This document shows positions 48,901-56,725 of a stretch of 64,000 bases of DNA, one piece after another. The stretch is taken from positions 7,257 through 71,256 of the forward strand of contig NZ_JAJOZR010000018.1 in assembly GCF_021168455.1 (NCBI RefSeq), written 5' to 3'. Each line of letters starts with the position of its first letter. Positions within the stretch are counted from its first letter, which is position 1. The notes beneath the pieces are model-generated. The model saw only the letters and a program-made list of their open reading frames with translations. It did no database searches and had not been told where the DNA came from. Source of the DNA: Ferranicluibacter quercicola. GTDB taxonomy: Bacteria > Pseudomonadota > Alphaproteobacteria > Rhizobiales > Rhizobiaceae. The translations under genes and the position numbers were made by a program.

Positions 48901-49790
48901 CCCAGAAGGCGATCGTCGGCGGACACAAGGTCTATCTGCGCACCGGCGAATTCGGCGATGGCCGGATCGGCGAGATCTTCATCGACATGCACAAGGAAGG
49001 TGCCGCCTTCCGGGCGATGATGAACAACTTCGCCATCTCCATCTCGCTGGGTCTGCAGTACGGCGTGCCGCTGGAAGAGTTCGTGGAGGCCTTCACCTTC
49101 ACGAAGTTCGAGCCGGCCGGCATGGTGCAGGGCAACGACGCGATCAAGAATGCCACGTCGATCCTCGACTACGTGTTCCGCGAACTCGCCGTTTCCTATC
49201 TCGGCCGTCACGACCTGGCGCATGTCGACACGTCCGACTTCGGCAACACGGCCCTCGGCAAGGGCATTCAGGAAGGCAAGACCAACCTGCTCTCCACAGG
49301 CTGGACCCGCGGCCACAAGCCGACGCTCGTCTCCGGCACGACGACCGGCGCCGGTATCGACCGCGCGTCCGGCGAGCCCAAGGGATCGGCAACGACGACC
49401 CCTGCCCGCGGCGCGTCCGCCGGTGGCACGGTCACCCCGTTCGCAGGCTCCGCCGCCCGCAAGCTGGAGCCGGCAACGTCGATCGCCACCTCGGAAGTCG
49501 TCGCCTTCAAGCGCGACTACGAGGAACGGATCGCCGAAATCGTCGAGGAGGTCACGACCGAGGTTGCCGAGCCGCCACGCGACGTCACCGCACTCTTCTC
49601 CGACAAGGCCGCCGCCGAGGCAGCCGCTGCGAAGGCGGATGCCAAGAAGCTCGAAGCCGAACGCCGCATGCGCTCGATCGCCCAGGGCTATACGGGCAAC
49701 ATGTGCTCGGAATGCCAGAACTTCACGATGGTCCGCAACGGCACCTGCGAGAAGTGCGACACCTGCGGCGCGACCAGCGGCTGCAGCTGA
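45966..49790 (+). CDS. nrdJ: Adenosylcobalamin-dependent ribonucleotide reductase (class II)
   Basis: 1274 residues; makes dNTPs using B12. Active-site features: redox Cys region (NPCSEYMFLDDTACNLASLNL), NAQVSVIAPTGTIG, GFKPNRDNMLRVIRNHARAARGE; a C-terminal zinc-ribbon-like Cys cluster MCSECQNFTMVRNGTCEKCDTCGATSGCS, probably re-reducing the active site. ATG 45966 follows AAGGA. The insert around residues 900-1000 and the TSCPAD-type tail match alphaproteobacterial NrdJ. Confidence 0.96.
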   Translation: MQIERRFTKAGQSAYADIAFRKAVSEIKNPDGSIVFRLADIDVPAQFSQVAADILAQKYFRKAGVPARLKKVEENSVPSWLWRSVADEAALKDLPKDEHYGSETDARQVFDRLAGTWTYWGWKGNYFASEEDALAFRDELAYMLATQRVAPNSPQWFNTGLHWAYGIDGPGQGHFYVDPFTGKLVKSKSSYEHPQPHACFIQSVGDDLVNEGGIMDLWVREARLFKYGSGTGSNFSYLRGEGEKLSGGGKSSGLMSFLKIGDRAAGAIKSGGTTRRAAKMVVVDIDHPDIEDYINWKVKEEQKVAALVTGSKIVAQHLKAIMKACVNCEGPDGACYDPNENPALKREIKAAKKDQVPENYIQRVIQFARQGYKDIDFKTYDTDWDSEAYLTVSGQNSNNSVSLRDDFLRAVEADGDWNLTARKDGRVMKTLKARDLWESISYAAWASADPGLHFNTTMNDWHTCPAAGSIRASNPCSEYMFLDDTACNLASLNLLQFKDQTTKNINIADYEHAVRLWTVVLEISVMMAQFPSKEIAERSYEYRTLGLGYANIGGLLMSSGIPYDSKEGRAIAGALTAVMTGVSYATSAEIAAKLGPFPGFKPNRDNMLRVIRNHARAARGEANGYEGLSVAPVPLVHSECPDQTLITHAVAAWEKALSLGEQHGYRNAQVSVIAPTGTIGLVMDCDTTGIEPDFALVKFKKLAGGGYFKIINRAVPEALRTLGYSESQIAEIEAYAVGHGNIHQAPAVNPGSLRAKGFTDDKIEAINGATKAAFDIKFVFNQWTLGVDFLKDTLGVSDEQLADMSFNLLEHIGFSRKEIEAANVHVCGAMTLEGAPFLKAEHLPVFDCANPCGKIGKRYLSVDSHIRMMAAAQPFISGAISKTINMPNEATVEDCKNAYMLSWKLALKANALYRDGSKLSQPLNASLIEDEDDEDALETLIQQPVAAQAVTVTEKIVERVIERITREREKLPNRRQGYTQKAIVGGHKVYLRTGEFGDGRIGEIFIDMHKEGAAFRAMMNNFAISISLGLQYGVPLEEFVEAFTFTKFEPAGMVQGNDAIKNATSILDYVFRELAVSYLGRHDLAHVDTSDFGNTALGKGIQEGKTNLLSTGWTRGHKPTLVSGTTTGAGIDRASGEPKGSATTTPARGASAGGTVTPFAGSAARKLEPATSIATSEVVAFKRDYEERIAEIVEEVTTEVAEPPRDVTALFSDKAAAEAAAAKADAKKLEAERRMRSIAQGYTGNMCSECQNFTMVRNGTCEKCDTCGATSGCS

Positions 49791-49797
49791 TGCGAGC

Positions 49798-49819
49798 AGC
49801 GGTCTGAACCGACCGCTGA
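49798..49819 (+). terminator. Hairpin after nrdJ
   Basis: CAGCGGTC, loop TGAACC, GACCGCTG: perfect 8-bp stem, no T tract. Possible end of the nrdJ transcript and left boundary of the defence island. Confidence 0.45.
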
Positions 49820-49875
49820 GGAATTGAACCGAGTACTAGCCAAACACCTCTAGTACTGGCCGTTTTTGAAACTGA

Positions 49876-49894
49876 AATTGGCCAACGGCCAATT
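49876..49894. repeat. Perfect palindrome 1 before the defence cluster
   Basis: AATTGGCC, spacer AAC, GGCCAATT. It lies about 130 bp before the cyclase start and may be an operator half of the regulatory region. Confidence 0.6.
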
Positions 49895-49910
49895 CAAGTA
49901 AAAAAGCTCA

Positions 49911-49941
49911 AATTTCCAGGCGGTTATACCGCCTGGAAATT
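49911..49941. repeat. Perfect palindrome 2 before the defence cluster
   Basis: 13-bp perfect arms AATTTCCAGGCGG and CCGCCTGGAAATT with spacer TTATA. At the RNA level it could form a stable hairpin; at the DNA level it looks like an operator. It covers the TTG at 49940, which argues against that codon as start of the cyclase. Confidence 0.7.
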
Positions 49942-50017
49942 GCCTAAAGGAACAAACGGTGAAACAATCGCATCGGTGGAACGAGACCCCCGATACCAGT
50001 TTGGAGTTGAAGCGCAG

Positions 50018-51544
50018 ATGGTAAATGCATGGAAGCATGATCGGGCAAAGGCAGCGATCGACGCTCGCATCAAGGAGGTCGAAAAAGTCACGGTCGTCGA
50101 CTACACCCGCGACACCTCCCTATCATCAATCCCGACGAACAAGGCCTATCGCGTCGACGGCGTGCACCTCTACATCGATATCGTGAACTTCGAAGATATG
50201 CTGTGGTCGACCGAGTTCGAAGGCGAGACGTGCCACAAGCGAGCGCTTCGTTTCCTCAATCTCCACTACCGCGCTGTCCATCGGATTCTCGCCGATGCCA
50301 ATGCGACAAGGGTGGACTTCCACAATCAACGTCTTCATGCAGTGATCGCGAAGCCATATGGCGAAGATGCCGAGGACGACCGGGTCAACCGCGCGGTGGC
50401 GATCGCCAAACTGATCACGGAAGTGCTTGCCGAGACAGGTGACGACGATGAGAAGATTCCGAATGCCAAGGTTCGTGTCGGCATCGACACCGGGAAAACT
50501 CTGGCCGTCAACAATGGCCGGAACGGAAACCGCGAGCCGCTTTTTCTCGGACGTCCTGCGAACATCGCCGCCAAGCTCGCATCAAATAACAAGGCGATCG
50601 GCATCTACCTCAGCAACGAAGCTCGCGAAGCGATCGGTCTGGACACCGCAGATGATCCCGCCAAGTTGAAACTGACGAACGACGAGATCAAGAAATGCGA
50701 AGACGAGGCAAAGCTGGGACTTAGCAAGGATTCGATCGTCGCAGAATGGCGCAAGGACAACGAGAAGAACCCTATCGGAGCGTTCTCGTTCTCGCGTGTG
50801 GCCCCGCCACTGAAGAACCTTGACATCGCTGTGCTCACGCCAGGGAACTCCCGCCGCATGGAAATGGTCTCCGTGTACGCGGACGTCGACAATTTCACGG
50901 CTTACGTCAATTCCCATATCGATGGTGATGCCGAGGAAGTCGTTCGCTGCCTCCACGTAATTCGTGCAGAGCTCGACAGGGTTCTGAGTTCGGATTTTTC
51001 CGGCCGCCGGATCCGCTTCATCGGCGACTGCATCCACGGCCACATCCTGGAAGGCACCGCGCGCACAACTGATACCGACGAGACAGTATCGACCGCTGTC
51101 CTCTGCGCTGGTGGCCTTCGAAGCAGCTTCAATCTTGCCTTGGAGCGTCTTGAGGCAAATGGCGTCGACACCGACGATCTCGGTCTCGCGATCGGCTTCG
51201 AGTTCGGTCCCGGTGCAATTACCCGGCTCGGCATGCAGGGAAGCCGTGTTCGCTGCTCGACGGGAAGATCCGTACTAGGCTCTGAGAACGAGCAAAAGCG
51301 CTGCAACGGAATTCAGACGGCGATCGGTCAGACGGCATACGATGACGGACCCGCCTCCGTCCGGAAGCTCTTCGGATCGTCGCGACGGGCGTCCAATCTG
51401 ACCTATGATGTTGGTCTGGAAGCACTGGCGGCCGAGGACGACGCGGTGGCCAAGACAGCACGAGCCTCGCTTTACGCTGCCACCAGCCCGGCTATAGTCA
51501 AGGCAGCGGAGACGCCTTTCCGCCCACATGCGAAGTTGGATTGA
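50018..51544 (+). CDS. Tandem-domain class III nucleotide cyclase (Pycsar-like)
   Basis: 508 residues with two class III cyclase domains. Domain 1 (about 45-200): first metal Asp54 (YIDIVNF) and transition-state Asn182/Lys186 (NIAAKL) are present, but the second metal Asp is lost (GD reads NQ at 103-104). Domain 2 (about 283-440): both metal Asps are intact (Asp289 in YADVDNF, Asp337 in FIGDCIHG), but the Asn/Lys motif is lost (TGRSVLG). The halves therefore complement, giving one composite active site like C1/C2 of mammalian adenylyl cyclase. ATG 50018 chosen; GTG 49976 is also in frame. TTG of the next gene overlaps the stop. The product is inferred to be a pyrimidine or purine cyclic mononucleotide. 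Confidence 0.82.
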   Translation: MVNAWKHDRAKAAIDARIKEVEKVTVVDYTRDTSLSSIPTNKAYRVDGVHLYIDIVNFEDMLWSTEFEGETCHKRALRFLNLHYRAVHRILADANATRVDFHNQRLHAVIAKPYGEDAEDDRVNRAVAIAKLITEVLAETGDDDEKIPNAKVRVGIDTGKTLAVNNGRNGNREPLFLGRPANIAAKLASNNKAIGIYLSNEAREAIGLDTADDPAKLKLTNDEIKKCEDEAKLGLSKDSIVAEWRKDNEKNPIGAFSFSRVAPPLKNLDIAVLTPGNSRRMEMVSVYADVDNFTAYVNSHIDGDAEEVVRCLHVIRAELDRVLSSDFSGRRIRFIGDCIHGHILEGTARTTDTDETVSTAVLCAGGLRSSFNLALERLEANGVDTDDLGLAIGFEFGPGAITRLGMQGSRVRCSTGRSVLGSENEQKRCNGIQTAIGQTAYDDGPASVRKLFGSSRRASNLTYDVGLEALAAEDDAVAKTARASLYAATSPAIVKAAETPFRPHAKLD

Positions 51545-52347
51545 GCCTCCAGTTGTCGCCCATCGAGCACATTCATAACGTCGCGCATGCTCATCATGCC
51601 CGCCTCGTATCGTCGAGGGACGGGCATGCGATCTTTGGCGTTCGCCCGCCGAGCGCTTCCGGCGCGCCCTCTCAGGAATTCATCCTCGAGATCTGCCGGG
51701 ATCGGGACACGGTTACCGTGAAGGAGCAGCACCCTCTTCTCCTACCTTCCTTTTGCGCGGAGCGGCACATCAATCCCGGTGGTACCTTCTGCCTGTCCTG
51801 GGGTGAGGTCGAAGCCTCCGCCATTAAGAATCGCGACGATGCGGAAGCCTGGTGGGGAAAGCTGCTGACCTTTCTGCTGCGCCAACGGTCAGCGGCGGCA
51901 TTGCGGCGGTGGCCAGGCAAAGCGGATGCACGCGCGCACGGCTCGACGGCTGCCAGATTCCAGGCGATGGCAGAGGAGAACGCTGCAGCGCTTGGAGCCC
52001 AATTCTTCGAGGCCGTGAGGGACGACCGTCTTCGTGTGAACCGTGGTCGCGGACGAGATCGAATTGCACTCCACCGTAACGGCCGGAAGCTCGTCACGGT
52101 TCTGCGGGAAGAGCGACGGGTCATGACACTTCGCCAGCGCTGCAAGTGCGACGATGCCAATGTGCGCCACCTGCCTCTGGCCACCTGCGGCGATCACGCG
52201 CACCAGCTCGCCGATCTGGTCCTCAACCTTGATGGATGGAGAAGATCTGAGCTGGCGTTCTACGACTATCTGCGATCGGTCAATCAAGTCTGCTGCGGAA
52301 CGATGGAAGACTGCCCGCTTGCGGAACACCAGACTGGAATCGACTGA
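51541..52347 (+). CDS. Stand-alone bacterial E2-like conjugating protein
   Basis: 268 residues. The segment ERHINPGGTFCLSW (75-88) parallels the E2 motif HPN...G.ICL, with Cys84 as candidate catalytic cysteine; a helix with WWGKLLTFLLRQRSAAALRRWPG follows. The C-terminus has a Cys-rich zinc-binding-looking region (RCKCDD, TCGDH, CCGTMEDC). No E1 or ubiquitin-like gene is nearby. The TTG start at 51541 overlaps the cyclase stop (TTGA). In short type II CBASS a lone E2 modifies the cyclase; an equal role here is an inference. Confidence 0.7.
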   Translation: MSLQLSPIEHIHNVAHAHHARLVSSRDGHAIFGVRPPSASGAPSQEFILEICRDRDTVTVKEQHPLLLPSFCAERHINPGGTFCLSWGEVEASAIKNRDDAEAWWGKLLTFLLRQRSAAALRRWPGKADARAHGSTAARFQAMAEENAAALGAQFFEAVRDDRLRVNRGRGRDRIALHRNGRKLVTVLREERRVMTLRQRCKCDDANVRHLPLATCGDHAHQLADLVLNLDGWRRSELAFYDYLRSVNQVCCGTMEDCPLAEHQTGID

Positions 52348-52349
52348 CG

Positions 52350-52916
52350 ATGGCAAAGAACGAGCAACAGGAAGCCTATGAAAAGCTGATGTCTGCGAAC
52401 CACGGCAGGATGATCGATTTCGTGAGATTTGCGGAGACCAAGAACGCCGCGCTACTGACCTTCTCGTCTGTGTGGATGGGTGCGATCATCAACCTTCTCA
52501 AATCGCCGGACGATCTTCCCTTCGGCTACAAGTATGCGTTGGAGGCAGCGCTTCCCTTGCTCGCCCTCGCTGCTGTCCTGTGCCTGAAGTCGCTGCTCCC
52601 CCTCTTCCTGAACCAGGTCTACAAGCGTGACGACGATGTCGTGAACCTGCTCTACTTCGGCGACATCGTCAAAGGCGGGGTCAAGGACTACGCTGACATG
52701 ACCCAGAAGGAATACATGCCGTCAGAGGGCGATTCGGTTACGCCAACCTACCTGCGCGACCTCGCAGTCCAGACCGCGATCCAGGCGTCGATCGCTCATC
52801 GCAAATTCCGGATGTTCCATTGGGCTGGATCCCTCGTGCTGGTTGCGTTCGTCTTCATCGCGCTACCGCCGATCGTCGCCGGGGGCCGCTGGGTGATCGC
52901 CCAGTTCCCCTGCTGA
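52350..52916 (+). CDS. Pycsar effector, DUF5706 transmembrane protein (PycTM-like)
   Basis: 188 residues. Opening helix with RFAETKNAALLTFSSVWMGAI (the ADxKxxxLL pattern of DUF5706), then a hydrophobic pair of helices around 64-95 and a last one about 155-180; PTYLRDLAVQTAIQASIAHRKFRMFHW is the other conserved segment. Family members bind cCMP or cUMP and disrupt the membrane of infected cells. ATG 2 nt after the E2 stop. Confidence 0.85.
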   Translation: MAKNEQQEAYEKLMSANHGRMIDFVRFAETKNAALLTFSSVWMGAIINLLKSPDDLPFGYKYALEAALPLLALAAVLCLKSLLPLFLNQVYKRDDDVVNLLYFGDIVKGGVKDYADMTQKEYMPSEGDSVTPTYLRDLAVQTAIQASIAHRKFRMFHWAGSLVLVAFVFIALPPIVAGGRWVIAQFPC

Positions 52917-52928
52917 AGGAATGGCTTC

Positions 52929-53627
52929 ATGACGATCGCCGACGATATCAAAGGCAATGCAAGCACGACCTTCGGCTCGAAATGGACCGTTCGCGACGGG
53001 ACCACCGTTCCAGCGCCCGCAGATCTGAAGCTTTCGAACGATGCGGTTCATTTGAAGCGGGCAACGATCCTCTATGCGGACCTCGATGGATCGACTAACC
53101 TCGTGGAAAACAAGAACTGGATGTTTGCGGGAGAGGTCTACAAGACCTTCCTATACGCAGCCTCGAGACTTATCCGCCGACATGACGGCACGGTCGTCTC
53201 CTATGATGGCGACCGGGCAATGGGCATATTCATCTCGGACAACCAGTCGAACGACGCCGTCTCGTGCGCACTGGAGATCAACTACGCGATCAAGAACATC
53301 GTGCAATCCGAGATGGGCAAAGGCTGGAAAACCGACTTCAATATCCGCCATGTGGTGGGCATCGATACATCGGAGATCCGGGCCGCCCGGACCGGCGTCC
53401 GCGGCGACAACGACATTGTGTGGATTGGCAACGCCGCCAACCTCGCCGCCAAACTTACCGCCCTCACCTCAGACAATCCGACGTGGATCACAAAGCGCGT
53501 CTACGACTACATCAAGGACAACCAGAAGCTCGGCCCGAACGGCGAGAACATCTGGAAAAAATGGAGCTGGTCGCAGCACAACAACGACGAGGTCTACTCG
53601 ACGACCTATTGGAGGAAAATCACTTGA
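52929..53627 (+). CDS. Pycsar pyrimidine nucleotide cyclase (PycC-like)
   Basis: 232 residues, one class III cyclase domain that must homodimerise. Metal Asp51 (LYADLDGS), second metal Asp95 (SYDGDRAMGIF), and Asn171/Lys175 (NLAAKL) are all intact. The N-terminal lead (TFGSKWTVRDGTTVPAPADLKL) is typical of phage-defence PycC, which makes cCMP or cUMP. AAGGA precedes ATG 52929. The next gene (effector) starts inside its stop. Confidence 0.88.
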   Translation: MTIADDIKGNASTTFGSKWTVRDGTTVPAPADLKLSNDAVHLKRATILYADLDGSTNLVENKNWMFAGEVYKTFLYAASRLIRRHDGTVVSYDGDRAMGIFISDNQSNDAVSCALEINYAIKNIVQSEMGKGWKTDFNIRHVVGIDTSEIRAARTGVRGDNDIVWIGNAANLAAKLTALTSDNPTWITKRVYDYIKDNQKLGPNGENIWKKWSWSQHNNDEVYSTTYWRKIT

Positions 53628-54547
53628 GCAGGATGATCGAAAGGTTTCGGGGAGATGCCGGAAGGGAACTGAGGCTGGAGGCGCTCGTCACGCAATCGAT
53701 CGTAGCCCGTGACCAGGTTCTAGCCGAAGAACTCGCGGATATTGTCGAGCTTCTGGAACTTCAAGCAGGCCAAATCCTAATCGAACAGAATGGAGAGGAC
53801 AATGACATCTTCTTCATCATCTCCGGGTCGTTCGGCATCCATATCAACGGCCGTCGCGTTGGCGCACGTGGACGCGGCGATCACGTCGGAGAAATGGCAG
53901 CCGTGGAACCCACACAATGTCGTTCTGCGACGGTGGTTGCCGAAGAATTGTCCCTTGTGGCCAAGTTGACCGCGCAGCAGTTCTCGCAGCTTGGGAAGAA
54001 GTATCCGGACTTGTATCGGCAGATCGCTCGCTCCCTATCTCGACGTTTGCTCGAGCGAAACAAGCACGTCGGCATCTATCGCGAAAAAGTGCGGGTCTTC
54101 ATTATCTCGTCGGCTGAGGCCCTACCCGTTGCACGACTGGTGCGCAACGCGTTCGAGCACGACCCGTTTTTGACAACCATCTGGACCGACGGTGTCTTTC
54201 GCGTGGCGAACTACACCCTTCAGGATCTTGAAGCAGAAGTGGATGACTCCGATTTTGCAGTGGCGATCGCACACGCCGATGATCTCACGGAAAGCAGAGG
54301 CAAGGATTGGCCGAGCCCGCGGGACAACGTGGTCTTCGAACTCGGCCTCTTCATGGGTAAGCTCGGTCGGCAGCGGGCAATCCTCATGGAGCCGCGTGAG
54401 GAAAAGGTAAAACTTCCCAGCGATCTGAGCGGCATCACGACAATCCCGTACCGCTTCGAGAGCGGCAGGGATGCTGCATCCCTGATTGCGCCCGCCTGCG
54501 ACCGGCTTCGCCAACATATTGTCGGTCTGGGGCCTTTCAATGGTTGA
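53624..54547 (+). CDS. cNMP-binding/TIR Pycsar effector (PycTIR-like)
   Basis: 307 residues. N-terminal CRP-like cyclic-nucleotide domain (about 28-130) with phosphate-binding cassette GEMAAVEPTQCRSAT, Arg100 contacting phosphate. C-terminal TIR-like domain (about 156-280) with DNVVFELGLFMGKLG, the Glu239 of NAD+ hydrolysis. The effector would deplete NAD+ when cyclic nucleotide binds. The start is TTG 53624, justified by GGAGG at 53611-53615 and overlap with the cyclase stop. Confidence 0.87.
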   Translation: MSRMIERFRGDAGRELRLEALVTQSIVARDQVLAEELADIVELLELQAGQILIEQNGEDNDIFFIISGSFGIHINGRRVGARGRGDHVGEMAAVEPTQCRSATVVAEELSLVAKLTAQQFSQLGKKYPDLYRQIARSLSRRLLERNKHVGIYREKVRVFIISSAEALPVARLVRNAFEHDPFLTTIWTDGVFRVANYTLQDLEAEVDDSDFAVAIAHADDLTESRGKDWPSPRDNVVFELGLFMGKLGRQRAILMEPREEKVKLPSDLSGITTIPYRFESGRDAASLIAPACDRLRQHIVGLGPFNG

Positions 54548-54596
54548 TAGTTGTCCAAGCTATCCTGCTCCCGCAGCACATGGGGCCATAACCTAG

Positions 54597-55727
54597 ATGG
54601 GAGATACGCAGGCCGGCCAGACGGCTGATGTTTCCTCGTTCCGTTGGATACCTCGACAAGGCGACGGGGAAAGCTTTTCTCTCCACTTCACAGGTGGCAT
54701 TCGCGCCGCCTGCGTCAGAGGGGATCAATGGGTGCTGGAACCGGTCCTCGTCCAGGGGCGGCCTGCCTCCAGTGGATCCTTCTCCAGAACCGATCTCGGC
54801 AGGCTGGCTCAACGCTTGGGTTTGACTCCAATCGCGTTCCAGCACTCGGGGTGGAACAAGGGTTCCTACTACAGCAATTGGGTTCCGATCGTGCCAGGCC
54901 AATCGAACCACATGTTCGGCGCCGCGGATTTGTGGCGGAATATAGCCAGCCAGATGGGCCGAGTACGGAGGGGGCACCTTCTAAAGGCACTCGTCTCCCC
55001 GACCCACGACGACGTCGTGGCGATCCTTGATAACCAGGATCCGGACGAAAGGTTGGCGCAGTTCATCGCTTTAAGCCTGCGAGGGTTAGATATCAGTGTC
55101 GAGGAGATTGCTGCCTTCTATCATGATCAGCTTGTTGACCTGATGGCTGCTGGTCAACTGAAAGGAGAACGCGTCTCGGGGACGCTGGATCAATTGCTCT
55201 ACGCTCACGTTCATTCGTTCTTCCTTCATGCCGGCGCGGCGCGCGACTACCTTGCGACATTCATTGCTCTTCGCCTGGGCGAAGACCCAATCAAAGTCGA
55301 TTCTTTCACGCTGCTCTGCAAGAAGCTCAGGAGTCGCCACATTGGAAGTGACAGCCTGCTGGACATCCTCGTCGCGAAGGGGCTCATATCGGAATCTAAA
55401 CAGAAGGGGCAGTGGGGGTCGGCGGGTTGGATCAAGGAATTGGGGGATCTCAGGAACACGTTCATCCATCGTCGCCCATACGGAAGCCGCTCTTCTGAGC
55501 ATTCGGGCTGGGCTGCACGCCTATCTCCCGCCGGACATTTGTTCCGTTACAGGAGGCCATTGCTCAGCGACAATGGCGACGACGTGTTTGATCTGATCGT
55601 CAAGCAGTATCGTCTTATGATCGAGCTATTCCATAATTTGGCCAAGGCCTCCGGGCACAACAGTGACCTTCCCGTCATCACCGACGAGGACATCATCGAG
55701 TTCCAGGTGGGGGACTCAACCCAATAG
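54597..55727 (+). CDS. Hypothetical protein with HEPN-like RxxxxH motif
   Basis: 376 residues. N-terminal 100 residues beta-rich and unrecognised; the rest is helical. Arg286-x4-His291 (LRNTFIHRR) fits the HEPN ribonuclease motif. HEPN RNases are common defence effectors. It follows the Pycsar cluster by 49 bp on the same strand, perhaps as a separate unit. Assignment from the motif alone. Confidence 0.5.
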   Translation: MGDTQAGQTADVSSFRWIPRQGDGESFSLHFTGGIRAACVRGDQWVLEPVLVQGRPASSGSFSRTDLGRLAQRLGLTPIAFQHSGWNKGSYYSNWVPIVPGQSNHMFGAADLWRNIASQMGRVRRGHLLKALVSPTHDDVVAILDNQDPDERLAQFIALSLRGLDISVEEIAAFYHDQLVDLMAAGQLKGERVSGTLDQLLYAHVHSFFLHAGAARDYLATFIALRLGEDPIKVDSFTLLCKKLRSRHIGSDSLLDILVAKGLISESKQKGQWGSAGWIKELGDLRNTFIHRRPYGSRSSEHSGWAARLSPAGHLFRYRRPLLSDNGDDVFDLIVKQYRLMIELFHNLAKASGHNSDLPVITDEDIIEFQVGDSTQ

Positions 55728-55864
55728 GATTTCGGCAGCCTATCCATCGGAACCGCCTATTGAAGCGGCTCCTTACTCGATTTGATCGCAAGTGAGAGGA
55801 GGCACTATCGCCGGCGAGACATCGCCGCCAGACTTGGATCAGTCCAAGAGAGGGAGTGCCATCG

Positions 55865-56311
55865 ATGTCGAGGGAGCCGATCCAGCAAGAGCTACTAGCC
55901 GATGTCCACGCGGTGAGAGACTACCTATGCGAATGGAGAAGGGAAAGTGCGAACGCGAGTGAACTGGACAAATTAGACACCGCGATTGCAACCGTCTTCG
56001 ACATCTACAGCCAGTTCATCAAGTGCGGCTACAAGTGGGACGGGCTTCTCCCCGTTCTTTCCGGCGATCTCGACTACATGGTCGAGACGCTTTCCGCATC
56101 GACTGTCCTGTCGTTGACGATCGCAACCGAAGGTCTGAAATCCTTCACGCGGTCTTTATCGGGCGATCATTACAAGAGGACGAACTCGCGGGATCGCATG
56201 CTGGAATGGATGCGCCTAAACGACTTTGCTCGCAGACTAAACTGCGATTTCTCACTGCAAATTTCGGTCAAGAAGCAACGAAATCGAACATGTTCACTTA
56301 GAGTGCATTAA
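55865..56311 (+). CDS. Hypothetical helical protein
   Basis: 148 residues, no known domain, mostly helical (IQQELLADVHAVRDYL; then IATVFDIYSQF). GAGAGGGA precedes ATG 55865, used instead of GTG 55856. Island gene, function unknown. Confidence 0.5.
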   Translation: MSREPIQQELLADVHAVRDYLCEWRRESANASELDKLDTAIATVFDIYSQFIKCGYKWDGLLPVLSGDLDYMVETLSASTVLSLTIATEGLKSFTRSLSGDHYKRTNSRDRMLEWMRLNDFARRLNCDFSLQISVKKQRNRTCSLRVH

Positions 56312-56350
56312 TGCACTTGTCGTATCGAGAGGCTTCAAATGGAGGCCTTT

Positions 56351-56725
56351 ATGATCGACACGCTTCGACGCTATACCGACACAAGCAGGATCCACACGAT
56401 CGATCGCGAGCGGGCACAGGAACTATATGATGACGCGATGTCTCGAGTTGGTGAAGACGACGATCCGAACCTTTCCGATGCAGGACGCCAAAGAGCCGCC
56501 GAGCAACGCCGCGAACTAGCATTCGCTGCAGAGGAATTTGCGTACGCGTTCTTTATTCAGCATGGAACAGCGCTAGACGGCGCGGCGGATCCGGACAGCT
56601 TTGACTACGACATGGTCGGACCATTTGCAGCACGCCCGGTGCTCACAGGACCGGAACTGCGAGGCGAGATTATAAAGCATTTGCGGATGTATTATCCTTA
56701 CACCCTTCCTTTGGAGCTGCGGTAG
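56351..56725 (+). CDS. Hypothetical acidic protein
   Basis: 124 residues; acidic helical N-half (RERAQELYDDAMSRVGEDDDPN). GGAGG lies just before ATG 56351, so the ATG at 56339 is upstream of the ribosome site. No family recognised. Confidence 0.5.
   Translation: MIDTLRRYTDTSRIHTIDRERAQELYDDAMSRVGEDDDPNLSDAGRQRAAEQRRELAFAAEEFAYAFFIQHGTALDGAADPDSFDYDMVGPFAARPVLTGPELRGEIIKHLRMYYPYTLPLELR

Noticed and set aside
45891..49316. 1141-codon open frame on the minus strand over nrdJ
   Set aside because: It is the mirror of the GC-rich nrdJ gene, has no ribosome site or recognisable domain, and a low-complexity His/Arg/Gly composition.
49940..49942. TTG as start of the tandem cyclase
   Set aside because: It lies within a perfect 13-bp palindrome; ATG 50018 starts before the first conserved segment.
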